A stretch of DNA of 64,000 bases from Actinomycetes bacterium (GCA_021808665.1 JAKBBA010000001.1:145197-209196); one strand, 5' to 3'. Positions 1 through 8,488 are shown, counted from the first letter of the stretch. Notes: generated by a model from the letters alone, not told the origin. Program-made: numbers and translations.

Positions 1-1841
1 GCTGAGGCACAGTCGTCTTTGTCCCACTGGACGACACTGCGCCCGGGCATGCGAGCCCATTCCACCGGGCATACTTCCGACACCGGGCGGTCGCAGATGA
101 CCATGCCTCCGGAGTGGATGCCGAGATGGCGGGGGAAATTCTGGATCTGCGATGCGACATCGATCACTCGGCCTGGGATCTGGTGTTCAACGGTCGACGA
201 GAGCGGCCCCCATGGGTCTACCTGTTTGGACCATACGTCCAGCTGTACGCTCGAAGCACCGAAGGCTCGGCCTACGTCACGTACCGCCGAGCGTGGACGG
301 TATGTGACCACGTTAGCCACCTGTGCAGCCGCTCCTCTGCCGTAACGACGATAGACGTACTGGATCACCTCCTCCCGCCGACCGCTTTCGATGTCCACGT
401 CTATGTCAGGAGGGCCGTCCCGTTCCGGAGACAAGAACCGTTCGAACAGGAGTCCCAAAGCGACTGCATCGGCTTTTGTAATTCCCAGCGAATAACAGAC
501 CGCCGAGTTAGCGGCCGACCCTCGGCCCTGGCAGAAGATGTTCTGGGAACGGCAGAACTCCACGATGTCCCACACGATCAAGAAGTAACCGGCGAAGCCG
601 AGTTGCTCGATCATGGCAAGCTCGTGATCGATCTGCTCCCATGCTCCAAGTCGACGGGGATCTCTGCGGGGACCGTATCGGCGGGTAGCGCCTTGTTCTG
701 TCAGGTGCCGCAACCAGCTCATTTCGCTGTGGCCGGGCGGAACCGGCCACGGAGGCAACCGGGGTGCTACCAAGGCCAGGTCGAAAGTGCACTCAATCGC
801 CAGTTCGGCCGCCCTTTCCACCACACCCGGGTAACGCGAGAACCGGCGTGCCTGTTCAGCGCCACCCCGCAGGCAAGCAGCCGACGATGCCGGCATCCAC
901 CCGTCCATCTCGTCGAGGCTACGTCCGGCCCGAACGGCCGATAGGACTCCCCCAAGGCGGTGACGACCACGGTGGTGATAGTGAACATTGTTGGTCGCCA
1001 CCAAATCCGCTCGGGTACATGCAGCTACCTCCACGAGAGCGTCGTTGCGAGCCGAGTCGATGGGATCGCCGTGGTCCCAGAGCTCGACCACTACGTTGTC
1101 CGCACCGAACAGGCCCTGCAGCCTACGAAGCTCGCTTGTCGCGCTCGCCGGCCCGTGCTCCATGAGCGTTTTGACCAGTGAGCCTTTGCGGCATCCGGTC
1201 AACACCATCCAGTGCCCACTCGAACTCTCGGCCCTAGCTGCCAAAGGCACGCCAGGCGAGGTGAAGTCGGGCTGAGCTCCGGCCCCTACAGCCGCCAGGG
1301 ATTCGACGTCGAGAGCCGGCTTTCCCTTCTCTCCCCCTCGGAGATGGGCGACTGATACAGCCCGGCACAGCCTGGTGTAACCGATCGGATCACGAGCCAA
1401 CACCACCAAGTGGCTGCCTTCCGGGTCTGGCACTCCCGCCTGGCGACGGGTCAACCCTATGGTCATCTCCGCTCCGAACACCGTCGCCAAACCCACCGCT
1501 CGTGCCGCCTCAGCGAAACGCACCACTCCGTACATGCCGTCATGGTCGGTCAAGGCCAACGCGCCCAACTCCAACCTGCATGCCTGCTCCACCAGTTCCT
1601 CAGGGTGGGAAGCCCCGTCCAAGAAACTGAAATTCGAGTGGCAGTGCAGTTCCGCGTACGGCACAGATGACCGGCCTATGCGGTTCTTTGCCTCGAGCCC
1701 GGGAGGAGGCCGGTAAAGATCTCGCTTATATGACCACGCCGGGCTGTCGTTACCATCTCCTTGCTGCGGAAAAGGCCGCACGCGCCCCGACAGGGTCGCC
1801 TCCAAAGTGCGCCACGGTACTGGCGGGTTCGAATATCCCAC
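1..1841 (-). CDS. dnaE2: Error-prone DNA polymerase III alpha subunit DnaE2 (5' part; runs off left edge)
   Basis: The frame is open from a GTG at 1841 to the window edge, about 613 codons of a protein usually over 1,000 residues long. The N-terminus begins MGYSNPPVPW, like mycobacterial DnaE2. A PHP domain follows with YAELHCHSNFSFLDGASHP and LTDHDGMYGV. The polymerase core shows GYFLIVWDIVEFC, QGRGSAANSAVCY and the catalytic aspartate motif PPDIDVDIES; HLGIHSGGMVICDRP lies near the edge. In the family, DnaE2 performs translesion synthesis during SOS mutagenesis together with ImuA and ImuB. A TACAAT box six bases upstream and an abutting LexA box support the start and damage control. The C-terminal part is outside the window. 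Confidence 0.95.
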   Translation of the reverse strand, partial: MGYSNPPVPWRTLEATLSGRVRPFPQQGDGNDSPAWSYKRDLYRPPPGLEAKNRIGRSSVPYAELHCHSNFSFLDGASHPEELVEQACRLELGALALTDHDGMYGVVRFAEAARAVGLATVFGAEMTIGLTRRQAGVPDPEGSHLVVLARDPIGYTRLCRAVSVAHLRGGEKGKPALDVESLAAVGAGAQPDFTSPGVPLAARAESSSGHWMVLTGCRKGSLVKTLMEHGPASATSELRRLQGLFGADNVVVELWDHGDPIDSARNDALVEVAACTRADLVATNNVHYHHRGRHRLGGVLSAVRAGRSLDEMDGWMPASSAACLRGGAEQARRFSRYPGVVERAAELAIECTFDLALVAPRLPPWPVPPGHSEMSWLRHLTEQGATRRYGPRRDPRRLGAWEQIDHELAMIEQLGFAGYFLIVWDIVEFCRSQNIFCQGRGSAANSAVCYSLGITKADAVALGLLFERFLSPERDGPPDIDVDIESGRREEVIQYVYRRYGRGAAAQVANVVTYRPRSAVRDVGRAFGASSVQLDVWSKQVDPWGPLSSTVEHQIPGRVIDVASQIQNFPRHLGIHSGGMVICDRPVSEVCPVEWARMPGRSVVQWDKDDCAS

Positions 1842-1853
1842 CCGCCTATTGTA
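1842..1853 (-). promoter_or_regulatory. Leaderless -10 box of dnaE2
   Basis: On the minus strand TACAAT occupies 1853-1848, followed by six bases and then the GTG start at 1841. This spacing fits a leaderless transcript, which is common in Actinobacteria. The LexA box lies directly upstream, so a bound repressor would cover the core promoter. Confidence 0.6.
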
Positions 1854-1854
1854 T

Positions 1855-1868
1855 CGAACATATGTTCG
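1855..1868. promoter_or_regulatory. LexA (SOS) box in the dnaE2/amidase divergent region
   Basis: CGAACATATGTTCG is a perfect 14-bp palindrome matching the actinobacterial LexA core GAAC-N4-GTTC. It abuts the dnaE2 -10 box. The same 14-mer occurs upstream of imuA at 6470-6483. The divergent amidase start is 58 bp away, so its control by LexA is uncertain. Confidence 0.9.
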
Positions 1869-1914
1869 CATAAGAGAGGGCCGCTACACCCGGTTCGTCT
1901 TTGAGCGCTACTCG

Positions 1915-1920
1915 TATACT
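1915..1920 (+). promoter_or_regulatory. Leaderless -10 box of the amidase gene
   Basis: TATACT lies exactly six bases upstream of the GTG at 1927. No Shine-Dalgarno sequence is visible there, so this box sets the preferred start. A convincing -35 hexamer is not obvious. Confidence 0.55.
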
Positions 1921-1926
1921 TCCCGG

Positions 1927-3123
1927 GTGGCCACCTTCACCTACAGAACCGAAGAGAGCTTCCTCCCCATCCCCAAGGGCGCTCTAAGAGTGGCGGTAAA
2001 AGACCTGATCGACATGGCCGGAGTGCTAACCACGCGGGGTTCCCGGGTGATAGCCGCCTCTCAGGCGCCCGCAGTGACCGACGCTGCCTGTCTGCACGGA
2101 ACCAGACTGGCCGCCGCCGCAGGCGCAGCCGTGATCGTGGGAAAGACGAACCTCCATGAGTTGGCTTACGGTGTCACCGGCATCAACCCGTGGTATGGGA
2201 CCCCCGTCAACCCACTCGATCCGTCTTTGGCCCCTGGAGGCTCTTCGAGCGGGTCTGCCGTGGCCGTAGCAAACGGTGAGGCAGACGTCGCGTTCGGCAG
2301 CGATACAGGCGGCTCCATCCGGATTCCCGCCGCTTGCTGCGGGGTAGTCGGGCTCAAGACGACCTGGGGAAGAATCAGCTTGAAAGGCGTAGCACCACTA
2401 GCCCCATCGCTGGACACCGTTGGCCCAATGGGATCGACCGTCGATGCCGTCGAAGCAGGAATGGCGCTCTTGGAGCCGGGTTTCAACTCGGCGAGCTGCC
2501 CTCCTCCTCTTCGAATCGGCCGGGTTCGTCTTCCCGCCGAGCGTCGAACCGAGTCCGCTATCGACGCCGCCATAGAGCGCTACTGCTCCACGACAGGAGC
2601 CAGGTGCGTCGACCTCACGTTGGCGGGGTGGGAAGAGGCCACTTGGGCGGCAGCCACGATCCTTGACTCCGAGGCTTGGGGAGTTTACGCTCAGCTGTGG
2701 CGTGACCACTCCGGCGAACTGACCCTGGACGTGGCAGATCGACTGGAAACCGGCTCCAAAATACCCCCGGGCGATATAAGTTCGGCCCGGCGGATCCGCT
2801 CCGAATGGGCCGAGGAGCTCAGACAGACCTTCGCTTCTTTGGAGGTCCTTGCACTCCCGGTGCTTTCGACTCAGCCGCCTCGCCTTGAGGACGCCACAGA
2901 GCTCAAACGGATCCGCTATGTCAGCCCCTTCAATCTCGCCGGCATACCCGCTTTGGCAATGCCCGTCTCCTCGAACCCACTTGGCATGCCGGCCATCCAC
3001 GCCACAATGCCAAGAGTGCCTGTATCCCTGCAGCTAGCCGGGCCGCACGGCAGCGAAGAGAGCCTCTTGTCTGCTGGACGATCCATCGCAAAAGTCGCCG
3101 GCTGGTCTGCATCTCGACCATGA
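1927..3123 (+). CDS. Amidase-signature family hydrolase
   Basis: This is a 398-residue amidase-signature protein. Lys25 of the Ser-cisSer-Lys triad lies in RVAVKDLID. The GGSSSGSAVAVANGEADVAFG segment and the nucleophile Ser130 in GSDTGGSIRIPA are both intact, so it is probably an active amide hydrolase. The substrate cannot be told from sequence. GatA subunits are usually longer and sit with gatB and gatC, which are absent here. The GTG at 1927 is chosen because TATACT lies six bases upstream; an upstream in-frame start would run through the LexA box. The gene is divergent from dnaE2 and separates it from imuAB, an unusual place for an amidase. Confidence 0.85.
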   Translation: MATFTYRTEESFLPIPKGALRVAVKDLIDMAGVLTTRGSRVIAASQAPAVTDAACLHGTRLAAAAGAAVIVGKTNLHELAYGVTGINPWYGTPVNPLDPSLAPGGSSSGSAVAVANGEADVAFGSDTGGSIRIPAACCGVVGLKTTWGRISLKGVAPLAPSLDTVGPMGSTVDAVEAGMALLEPGFNSASCPPPLRIGRVRLPAERRTESAIDAAIERYCSTTGARCVDLTLAGWEEATWAAATILDSEAWGVYAQLWRDHSGELTLDVADRLETGSKIPPGDISSARRIRSEWAEELRQTFASLEVLALPVLSTQPPRLEDATELKRIRYVSPFNLAGIPALAMPVSSNPLGMPAIHATMPRVPVSLQLAGPHGSEESLLSAGRSIAKVAGWSASRP

Positions 3124-3203
3124 CGGTCGGCTTTTGAATACCAATTCTAATACTTTTTAGGTATTCATAAGTATTTTATAGATTTTACATGCTAAACTAA
3201 CTG

Positions 3204-3232
3204 TTCTACCTGGTCGATGAGACCAGGTAGAA
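3204..3232. terminator. 12-bp perfect hairpin in an AT-rich spacer
   Basis: TTCTACCTGGTC (3204-3215) and GACCAGGTAGAA (3221-3232) flank a 5-nt loop. The hairpin lies in a spacer whose 3130-3200 part is strikingly AT-rich for this genome. It could end amidase transcription, although no T-run follows, or act in the leader of the downstream PAP2 gene. Confidence 0.45.
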
Positions 3233-3281
3233 GCGAGCCGCCGGGACAAGACAGGCCCCGGTTTCCTAAAGTAGATGAGAA

Positions 3282-4163
3282 GTGACCACGACTTCCCAGC
3301 CCGCCGTCGATTCCGACCCAACAGAGCTGGGAAGATCAGCACGGTCCATCCGAAAGACCAAGTCGAAGTCTGTCGCAGTTCGCGCGCGCTACCAGATCAC
3401 CCGCCTGAGGACCAGGCTCTCCACGGGACGCCCTCCGATCTGGCTCGAAGCGACTTTCATCGTCTGGCTGCTTTGGATCTACGACGCCATAAACAACCTA
3501 TCACCCCTTCGGATTGTGGCGGCACACTCCAACTCGGCTTCGTTCGTGGACTTGGAGAGGGTCCTGCACCTCGATCCCGAAGAGGCCATGGACCACTGGC
3601 TCGCCGACCACCACACCTTGGCGGTAATCGTCGCCAACTACTACGACAACGCCCATTTCGTAGTCACGTTAGTCGCATTAGGCATCTTGTGGTGGAAGCG
3701 GGCTGATCTCTACCGGCCCTTGCGCAACGCCATGATCCTGGCGAACCTGATGGGGATGGTCGTATTCTGGATATTCCCGAGCGACCCGCCAAGGCTGTTC
3801 AACCCCAAAGTTTACATCGACGTAGTTGCGCTCACCCATGCCTTCGGTTCGTGGCACGCAGGAACTCTCGCCACCGCCGCCAACCAACTTGCAGCGATGC
3901 CTTCGCTGCACATGAGCTGGGCAGTGTGGTCCGCTTTGGTTTTCTGGCGGATGCTCCCATCCCGGTGGTGGCGTCACCTTGTGTGGGCCTACCCGACGAT
4001 GACCGCCTACGCCGTTCTCGCCACGGGCAACCACTTCCTGGCGGACGTTGTCGCTGGCGTGGTGAACCTGATCTTGGCCGTGGTGATCGCCGACTGGTGG
4101 CAGCGGCGCTGCGATACCCGTAGAGGCGTGCACCAGGGGGCTGTTCGTCTAGATCAGGCGTAG
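3282..4163 (+). CDS. PAP2-superfamily integral membrane phosphatase/transferase (Aur1/IPC synthase-like)
   Basis: This 293-residue polytopic membrane protein has a basic N-terminus followed by about six hydrophobic segments. The second half carries the PAP2 signature: AAMPSLHMSWAVW holds the first catalytic histidine and ATGNHFLADVVAG the second. The arrangement resembles the inositolphosphotransferase (Aur1-like) branch, which transfers phosphorylated headgroups between lipids. A lipid-phosphate phosphatase is equally possible, and the substrate is unknown. The start is GTG at 3282. Its last 10 nt overlap the end of imuB on the opposite strand. Confidence 0.8.
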   Translation: MTTTSQPAVDSDPTELGRSARSIRKTKSKSVAVRARYQITRLRTRLSTGRPPIWLEATFIVWLLWIYDAINNLSPLRIVAAHSNSASFVDLERVLHLDPEEAMDHWLADHHTLAVIVANYYDNAHFVVTLVALGILWWKRADLYRPLRNAMILANLMGMVVFWIFPSDPPRLFNPKVYIDVVALTHAFGSWHAGTLATAANQLAAMPSLHMSWAVWSALVFWRMLPSRWWRHLVWAYPTMTAYAVLATGNHFLADVVAGVVNLILAVVIADWWQRRCDTRRGVHQGAVRLDQA

Positions 4164-5737
4164 GTCGCTTCAAGCCACCAACGGGCGAACTCCCGGGACA
4201 GCAGGTGCGCGTCCCCGCCGGCCACGACCACCTGAATCCTTGCTTGACGGCGCCGGCCGTCATCGGACCACCATCTCTCCTCGATCGGCCAAGGTCCGGC
4301 CCATCCGACCAACGGACGCGGCACATCATCGGAGAAGACCACGAAAACAGGAGAACGGTCGAGCAAGCCTGCGCTATCGACACAGACCGGCACACCCTGC
4401 TCGTCTAAAAGCTCCGCTTCCAGCCGAGGCAGGTGAATCAAAGCCGGCGATGGACGTGCAAGACGTCCCGGCCAGGGAAGAGATGACCTCTTGGTCTTCG
4501 GGGCACCCCATGAAACCTGCTGGTACTGCTCGTCTAAACCTCTCCCCTCCCCGAAGCCGACAGCTTTGACTTCCTCAGGCCCCAGAATGGCCTGGACTCG
4601 TGCTATAGAGCGCGACGCTCGAAGATCCCGACCTGAGGGGGCTCCCCACAGGTCGAGTTGACGCCCGTTCGCTGGACGGACTTCTTCGGGCGTGATCTTG
4701 ACCAAGGCGACGCCGGGCGTAGAACCCAGTTCTGACGGAGTCCATGGACCTGCAACACTCTCGGATGCTGGCGATCCCGAAGCAGCCTTTTTACCTTCGC
4801 GCTTGGAGAGCCACCCGTCGATCTGCCAGCGTGCCCTTTCGGCAAGGGTGGTGGCGTCGAACGCTTCTTCGTGGCGCCAGCGGCGTAGCGACCTGTCCCC
4901 ATGGTCGGTGTGGACTTCGATCGTCACAGCGACTAGAACCAATCCCGCCGAGCGAAGACGCTCCAAGAGACCGTCGGACAGGGACTTGACCGCAAAGCCG
5001 ACAGCGTCCACCCTCACCTCGGGGGGGTCCATCTCGCACGAGACGCTCAGGTCTGGTGGCGGAGTACGCGCTTGGAGCAAAAAGTCGTCAAGCCCTCGCG
5101 CCAGGCGGTGCGCGGCTATTCCCTGGGAGCCGAAACGGGCTAGCACGTCCGGCCCCGGCAAGGATGCCAGTTCGGAGAAAGTCCTTATACCGAGACGGTT
5201 GAGGAGATCTACCAGATCTTCGTATCCCCCACCCAGCGACTTGAGAGGCACCGGTCCCAGCCATCTTCTGGTCTTGCCCGCCGGTATGATCCTGACGCCT
5301 CCGTCCGACCCCCCGGAATCTTCCTCCAACCCTCCAGCCGCCAGATGAGCTGCGAAAAAGCCGTCCGCTATTCCCACCCAGCACCCTTTGACACCGGCTG
5401 CCCTTTCCGCCTCTGAGCTCACCAGACCGGCTAGAGCTTTGTCTCCCCCGTAGTAGTGCGAAGGTCCTCTGCTGGACAGGGCCAGAGCTCCCGCAGCGAG
5501 AACCTGGACAGAGGGCACCAAGGCCTCAACGGCCGCCACGACAGGCTCCCAGGCCTGGACGTCATGACTCAGGTCCGATTCCGACACCTCCGGCCAGTTG
5601 AGCCATCTCAGCACCAGAACACGACTCGGGCGGTCGGCATCGGGCTCTTCTCCCGCCCGTCGACTGACGCCGCCTTCCCGTGAGCTCATCGTGGGAGGTC
5701 GACCTGGTCGGCGAGCGTCTCCTCTCAGGCTAGACAT
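4154..5737 (-). CDS. imuB: ImuB, Y-family polymerase-like mutasome adaptor
   Basis: This is a 527-residue protein of the ImuB branch of Y-family polymerases. The segment that carries the first catalytic aspartates in active enzymes reads VLVLRWLNWPEVS, so the metal ligands are missing, as is typical of ImuB. The little-finger region and the C-terminal ending GDAHLLSREFARWWLEATYA match mycobacterial ImuB. In that system ImuB binds the beta clamp and brings DnaE2 and ImuA' together. The ATG overlaps the imuA stop by 8 nt, indicating translational coupling; an in-frame ATG at residue 17 is an alternative. It is probably expressed from the LexA-controlled imuA promoter. Confidence 0.93.
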   Translation of the reverse strand: MSSLRGDARRPGRPPTMSSREGGVSRRAGEEPDADRPSRVLVLRWLNWPEVSESDLSHDVQAWEPVVAAVEALVPSVQVLAAGALALSSRGPSHYYGGDKALAGLVSSEAERAAGVKGCWVGIADGFFAAHLAAGGLEEDSGGSDGGVRIIPAGKTRRWLGPVPLKSLGGGYEDLVDLLNRLGIRTFSELASLPGPDVLARFGSQGIAAHRLARGLDDFLLQARTPPPDLSVSCEMDPPEVRVDAVGFAVKSLSDGLLERLRSAGLVLVAVTIEVHTDHGDRSLRRWRHEEAFDATTLAERARWQIDGWLSKREGKKAASGSPASESVAGPWTPSELGSTPGVALVKITPEEVRPANGRQLDLWGAPSGRDLRASRSIARVQAILGPEEVKAVGFGEGRGLDEQYQQVSWGAPKTKRSSLPWPGRLARPSPALIHLPRLEAELLDEQGVPVCVDSAGLLDRSPVFVVFSDDVPRPLVGWAGPWPIEERWWSDDGRRRQARIQVVVAGGDAHLLSREFARWWLEATYA

Positions 5738-6443
5738 CCGAGCCGAAGCGCGGCGGAGAAGCCGGGAGCCACAGAGTCCGGCGAAAAGAGCGGCCCCTGG
5801 CCCGACGGCCGGCCAGCCGTATGTCCATCATCCTCCCACCCAGGCAACCGTATCCACCCTCCAGGCCTTCCCAGTTACAAGCCAGCACCGTTACCACGAG
5901 GTCTGGGGACTCCGGCCACTCCGTCGGGTCCATGAGCACCACCACGGATCCTCTCTGCCTGGCTCTAGCAGCCAGACGTCGCGCAACCTCTCGGGATACC
6001 GTGGAGCCCGGAGAGGCAAGAACCATGTCGAAACCATCGATCAGAGCAGCCATGACGTCTGCCCACCGGGACCCAGGACTGGGAACCATCACCAACCTCT
6101 CCAGGTCCACCCCTAGTTCCTCAGCGGCCGCCAAACCGAGCGAACCCAGACCACAGACCGCCACCCACCCCCGGCTCTTGGTGACCTCCCCCGCCAATGT
6201 CAACGCCACGGAGAAACCACCGGCGCCAGCCGTGACCCCCACGAAAGTGCCTTTCGGTATACCCCCCTCGGGGAAAAGTTCCCCCAGAGGGCTGCCGATG
6301 GCCAGCACCGAGGAAGAGCCGGCCGTAAAACCTCCGAGCTTGTTGGCACCCTTCGAAACCAGACCTTCCAGCACTGGGGATAGGACCGTGTCACCCGACA
6401 AGACCGGAGCCGTAGCAGTAACGCCTGATGCATCCACGCTCAC
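5730..6443 (-). CDS. imuA: ImuA, RecA-like SOS mutasome protein
   Basis: This 237-residue protein contains a RecA-like core with GSPLGELFPEGGIPKGTFVGV near residues 50-70 and VVLMDPTEWPES later. A canonical Walker A is not evident, as in actinobacterial ImuA'. It works with ImuB and DnaE2 in damage-induced mutagenesis. The start is a GTG at 6443, with a LexA box 27 bp upstream and a possible TAACCT -10 box between them. It is the first gene of a two-gene imuA-imuB operon. The dnaE2 gene lies further along the same strand but is interrupted by two oppositely oriented genes. Confidence 0.9.
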   Translation of the reverse strand: MSVDASGVTATAPVLSGDTVLSPVLEGLVSKGANKLGGFTAGSSSVLAIGSPLGELFPEGGIPKGTFVGVTAGAGGFSVALTLAGEVTKSRGWVAVCGLGSLGLAAAEELGVDLERLVMVPSPGSRWADVMAALIDGFDMVLASPGSTVSREVARRLAARARQRGSVVVLMDPTEWPESPDLVVTVLACNWEGLEGGYGCLGGRMMDIRLAGRRARGRSFRRTLWLPASPPRFGSDV

Positions 6444-6469
6444 ACTGTAGTGAGGTTACCAATAAGATA

Positions 6470-6483
6470 CGAACATATGTTCG
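6470..6483. promoter_or_regulatory. LexA (SOS) box of imuA-imuB
   Basis: CGAACATATGTTCG here is identical to the dnaE2 box, including the central ATAT. It sits 27 bp upstream of the imuA GTG, within the likely core promoter, and 13 bp past the end of the malic enzyme gene on the same strand. Confidence 0.9.
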
Positions 6484-6495
6484 TTCCTTTGTGAG

Positions 6496-7980
6496 TCAGC
6501 GCGTGACTCGCTCCTCGTGCGCAGCTTCGGCTACCGCCTCTGCCACAGACTTGGCGATGCCCGGAGCGAACACGCTCGGAACTATCTCCCGAGCCGACAA
6601 GACTTCGTCGGGGACGGCAGCAGCGATGGCTCCTGCTGCCGCGAGTTTCATGCCTTCTGTGATCGAGGTCGCCCCACTGTCGAGGGCTCCCCGGAAAATG
6701 CCCGGAAAACACAGGACGTTGTTTATCTGGTTCGGATAGTCACTTCGACCTGTAGCCATGACACCGACCACGCCCTCAGCTTCCTCGGGAAGCACCTCGG
6801 GAACAGGATTAGCCAACGCGAACACGATGCTGTCGTTCGCCATGGTCTCGAGATCTTTGCGTTCCAACAGGCTCGGCCCGCTGACGCCTATGAAGACATC
6901 AGCTCCAACCAGAACCTCTCTTAGGCTACCTGAACGCCCCGTTCGGTTGGCGTTCTCTGCCAACCACGCCATGGCAGGGTTCAGACCCTCCATACCTTTG
7001 TGAATAGCACCCATACGGTCTACCGCCACGACATCGGATACCCCCGCCGACAGAAGGAACTTAGTTATGGCCATGCCGGCCGCTCCCGCGCCGGAAAGGA
7101 CGATCCTCAGATCAGCTAGATCTTTGCCAACCACCTTGCACGCATTCGTCAAAGCCGCAAGCACCACGACCGCCGTACCGTGCTGGTCGTCGTGGAATAC
7201 CGGGATAGGGAGGGTCTCGCCCAAACGCCGTTCGACTTCGAAGCAGTGTGGGGCTGCGATGTCCTCCAAGTTGATCCCGCCGAACATCGGTTCCATGCGT
7301 CTCACCGTCTCCACGATCTCATCGGGGGATGAAACGTCGAGGCACACCGGGACAGCGTTAATCCCCGCAAGCGCCTTGAAGAGCATCGCCTTGCCCTCCA
7401 TCACTGGCATGGCCGCACGAGGACCTATGTTTCCGAGACCGAGAACTGCTGTGCCATCGGTGACTACTGCCACCGTGTTGCCTTTCATCGTGTACTTGTG
7501 AGCGAGCCCAGGCTGTTGCGCTATAGCGCTGCAAACGCGCGCAACGCCCGGGGTGTACGCCATTGCCAGGCCGTCACGATCCTTCAACGGCATTTTGGCA
7601 TCTATCGTGAGCTTTCCCCCCACGTGAGCAGCTAAGGTCCTATCCTCGACTTCCTCGATATCGATTCCTTCAACCGCTCTGGCCGCCTCTTCGACCAGAG
7701 CCGCATGCTCCTGGGAATCACAGAACACGACCAAGTCACGAGTGACCGTAGGACCCCCACTGCCAACGATGTCTATCCCGACCAGGCTGCCCCCAACAGT
7801 GCCGATAGCCGTTGCCAACGAGGCGAACTCTCCAGGTTGGTTAGGAATCCTGGCGCGGATGCGTAGTGAGAAAGCAGCAGAAGGTGTTGGCATACCTCGA
7901 AGGATAAAGAGAAATTCTTTTCTCCGAAGGATTTTTTCGGCTATTTGCTCAACACTTCTTGCGTATGTGGCGGATGACAC
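6496..7980 (-). CDS. NAD(P)-dependent malic enzyme with N-terminal ACT domain
   Basis: This protein of about 494 residues has an ACT-like domain at residues 35-110 followed by a malic enzyme. Family motifs include KMPLKDRDGLAMAYTPGVARV, GLGNIGPRAAMPVMEGKA, FHDDQHGTAVV and IVLSGAGAAGMAI, the last being the nucleotide-binding loop. It oxidatively decarboxylates malate to pyruvate; the ACT domain suggests allosteric control by an unknown ligand. A GTG at 7980 preceded by AAGGA is one possible start. The ATG at 7893 (MPTPSAAFSLR) begins nearer the conserved domain and is the alternative. It appears monocistronic. Confidence 0.92.
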   Translation of the reverse strand: MSSATYARSVEQIAEKILRRKEFLFILRGMPTPSAAFSLRIRARIPNQPGEFASLATAIGTVGGSLVGIDIVGSGGPTVTRDLVVFCDSQEHAALVEEAARAVEGIDIEEVEDRTLAAHVGGKLTIDAKMPLKDRDGLAMAYTPGVARVCSAIAQQPGLAHKYTMKGNTVAVVTDGTAVLGLGNIGPRAAMPVMEGKAMLFKALAGINAVPVCLDVSSPDEIVETVRRMEPMFGGINLEDIAAPHCFEVERRLGETLPIPVFHDDQHGTAVVVLAALTNACKVVGKDLADLRIVLSGAGAAGMAITKFLLSAGVSDVVAVDRMGAIHKGMEGLNPAMAWLAENANRTGRSGSLREVLVGADVFIGVSGPSLLERKDLETMANDSIVFALANPVPEVLPEEAEGVVGVMATGRSDYPNQINNVLCFPGIFRGALDSGATSITEGMKLAAAGAIAAAVPDEVLSAREIVPSVFAPGIAKSVAEAVAEAAHEERVTR

Positions 7981-8015
7981 ATATCCTTACTGAGTAAGAG
8001 GGGGCGTTCGGGCGA

Positions 8016-8051
8016 GGTCCGGCCTCGGGCCCCCTGGGGGAGGGCCGGACC
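8016..8051. repeat. GC-rich inverted repeat upstream of the malic enzyme gene
   Basis: GGTCCGGCC (8016-8024) and GGCCGGACC (8043-8051) form a 9-bp stem around a GC-rich loop that can fold further. It lies 36-71 bp upstream of the malic enzyme GTG, so it could shape the leader RNA or be a structured DNA site. Confidence 0.4.
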
Positions 8052-8287
8052 GGCCTCGGCCCGGACGGATCCTCCCGAAACCACAGTGATCACGGTCCTG
8101 CCCGCTCAACCTCCGTTCACCGGCCAACCCCCGTTCAGAAGCCGGACACTGTTACACGCTCGGTCGCTGTGTCGTCTTCAATTCGACAACAACGCAGCGA
8201 CGTCGCCCACTTGGCCGGATTCCTCAAGGAACACATGTCTACGGTCGATCCGAGACCGCCGTAGAGGTGCAGCGCCACCGGACGCGA

Positions 8288-8320
8288 CGAAGGACCGGCA
8301 GGGGGGAGGCCGGTCCTTCG
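8288..8320. terminator. 12-bp hairpin with 9-nt loop
   Basis: CGAAGGACCGGC (8288-8299) pairs with GCCGGTCCTTCG (8309-8320). No T-run follows on either strand, so it is at best a non-canonical terminator. Confidence 0.4.
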
Positions 8321-8397
8321 CGCTACGGCTCAAGGGGCGGGGGGGGACCGCCCCGAGCGACATTGATCATTATGGCACAAGCTAGCCCCACCATGCA

Positions 8398-8413
8398 AGT
8401 GACATCAGTCACA
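8398..8413. promoter_or_regulatory. CRP/GlxR-like palindrome
   Basis: AGTGACATCAGTCACA matches the CRP-family consensus TGTGA-N6-TCACA in nine of ten half-site positions. It lies between two hairpins, about 420 bp from the malic enzyme start. It may be a site for a Crp/Fnr-family regulator or a chance palindrome. Confidence 0.35.
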
Positions 8414-8423
8414 TACGTGCTCA

Positions 8424-8454
8424 GAGGCCCGATCCGGCTATCGGATCGGGCCTC
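8424..8454. terminator. 13-bp hairpin downstream of marR
   Basis: GAGGCCCGATCCG (8424-8436) and CGGATCGGGCCTC (8442-8454) form a perfect 13-bp stem with a 5-nt loop. It begins 35 bp beyond the marR stop on the minus strand and is probably its terminator, although no T-run is seen. Confidence 0.5.
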
Positions 8455-8488
8455 GACGCCGTCCCGGAGGCATCCCAACAAGCTTCCT

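Larger units (their letters stand above)
7981..8488. other. 508-bp gene-poor spacer between the malic enzyme and MarR genes
   Basis: No convincing coding region was found on either strand; the short open frames have arginine- and proline-rich, low-complexity translations. The spacer holds three strong inverted repeats (8016-8051, 8288-8320, 8424-8454) and one CRP-like palindrome (8398-8413). Its 5' part would be the leader of the malic enzyme transcript and its 3' part follows the marR stop. Confidence 0.6.

Noticed and set aside
114..944. 276-codon plus-strand frame inside dnaE2
   Set aside because: The minus strand encodes DnaE2 motifs through the whole stretch; the plus frame shows no family features.
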